Assembly: GCA_947462875.1 (NCBI GenBank)
Contig: CANHQJ010000002.1
Location: forward strand, 1-64,000
DNA length: 64,000 nt
Origin: Verrucomicrobiia bacterium
GTDB taxonomy: Bacteria > Verrucomicrobiota > Verrucomicrobiia > Verrucomicrobiales > Akkermansiaceae
Direction: 5' to 3'
Below, in pieces: positions 63,918 to 64,000 of the stretch. Below the pieces are notes generated by a model, which was not told the DNA's origin, did not search any database, and worked only from the letters and a program-made list of their open reading frames with translations. How positions within the stretch are numbered: the stretch's first letter is position 1; every line of letters begins with the position of its first letter. Position numbers and translations under genes: made by a program.

Positions 63918-64000
63918 GGTTGGTTGGGTGGACGGGTGTTAAAGACTGAAAACACAAAAAAATCAATGGATTTTTGTGTCGTGAGAGCGGTAAGCCCTTT

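Overview
The window reads as a chromosomal segment of a Gram-negative, high-GC bacterium of the Verrucomicrobiota. This is inferred from gene content; no rRNA or marker phylogeny is available here. Pointers are an ECF sigma factor of the type common in Rhodopirellula/Verrucomicrobium with an overlapping membrane anti-sigma gene, two formylglycine-type sulfatases, sialate O-acetylesterases, a very large secreted protein with InlB-type and autotransporter-type repeats, a GntR/LacI hybrid regulator, and start codons that almost never have a Shine-Dalgarno sequence.

Layout. 1-150: end of an insertion sequence that continues outside the window. 213-2503: UTP-glucose-1-phosphate uridylyltransferase and two small conserved proteins. 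2595-11561: a 2988-aa secreted metalloprotease-like giant. 11867-22503: secreted or peptide- and glycan-directed enzymes (alpha/beta esterase with EF hands, M42 aminopeptidase, DUF2341/LamG/SASA esterase, alpha-L-rhamnosidase-like protein) plus a DUF58 protein. 22619-28520: ABM-fold protein, groEL, groES, dnaK, tRNA-Ser(GGA), GIY-YIG protein. 28795-35399: a tight minus-strand operon of ECF sigma factor, anti-sigma, sulfatase, sulfatase, and a YHYH+PEBP protein. 35708-40249: YbjN-like protein, membrane protein, NfeD/SPFH pair, menaquinone methyltransferase, SGNH hydrolase, glutaredoxin. 40326-41638: a decayed IS481-like element abutting a Fic gene. 43064-48726: tyrS, OmpA-family protein, and a transmembrane Ser/Thr kinase with two C-type-lectin-like domains. 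48862-55732: plus-strand run CPBP protease, thiL, FGGY kinase, LPLAT, folD, Xer recombinase, a secreted PD-(D/E)XK-like protein, and an IF-1-like protein. 55729-61283: sialic-acid region (GntR/LacI regulator, DUF218, AGE epimerase, NanA, divergent sialate O-acetylesterase). 61284-63917: LolA-like protein and aspS.

How the genes work together. Several blocks look like scavenging of complex sulfated, acetylated, rhamnose- or sialic-acid-containing glycans: secreted sulfatases under a dedicated sigma factor, acetylesterases, a rhamnosidase-like enzyme, and NanA plus AGE feeding N-acetylglucosamine into central metabolism. The chaperone block has an exact GG-N10-GC sigma-54-type promoter upstream of dnaK and no visible CIRCE.

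Between genes there are several families of nested palindromes that recur within the window. Some promoters place the -10 box so close to the start codon that the transcript would be nearly leaderless.
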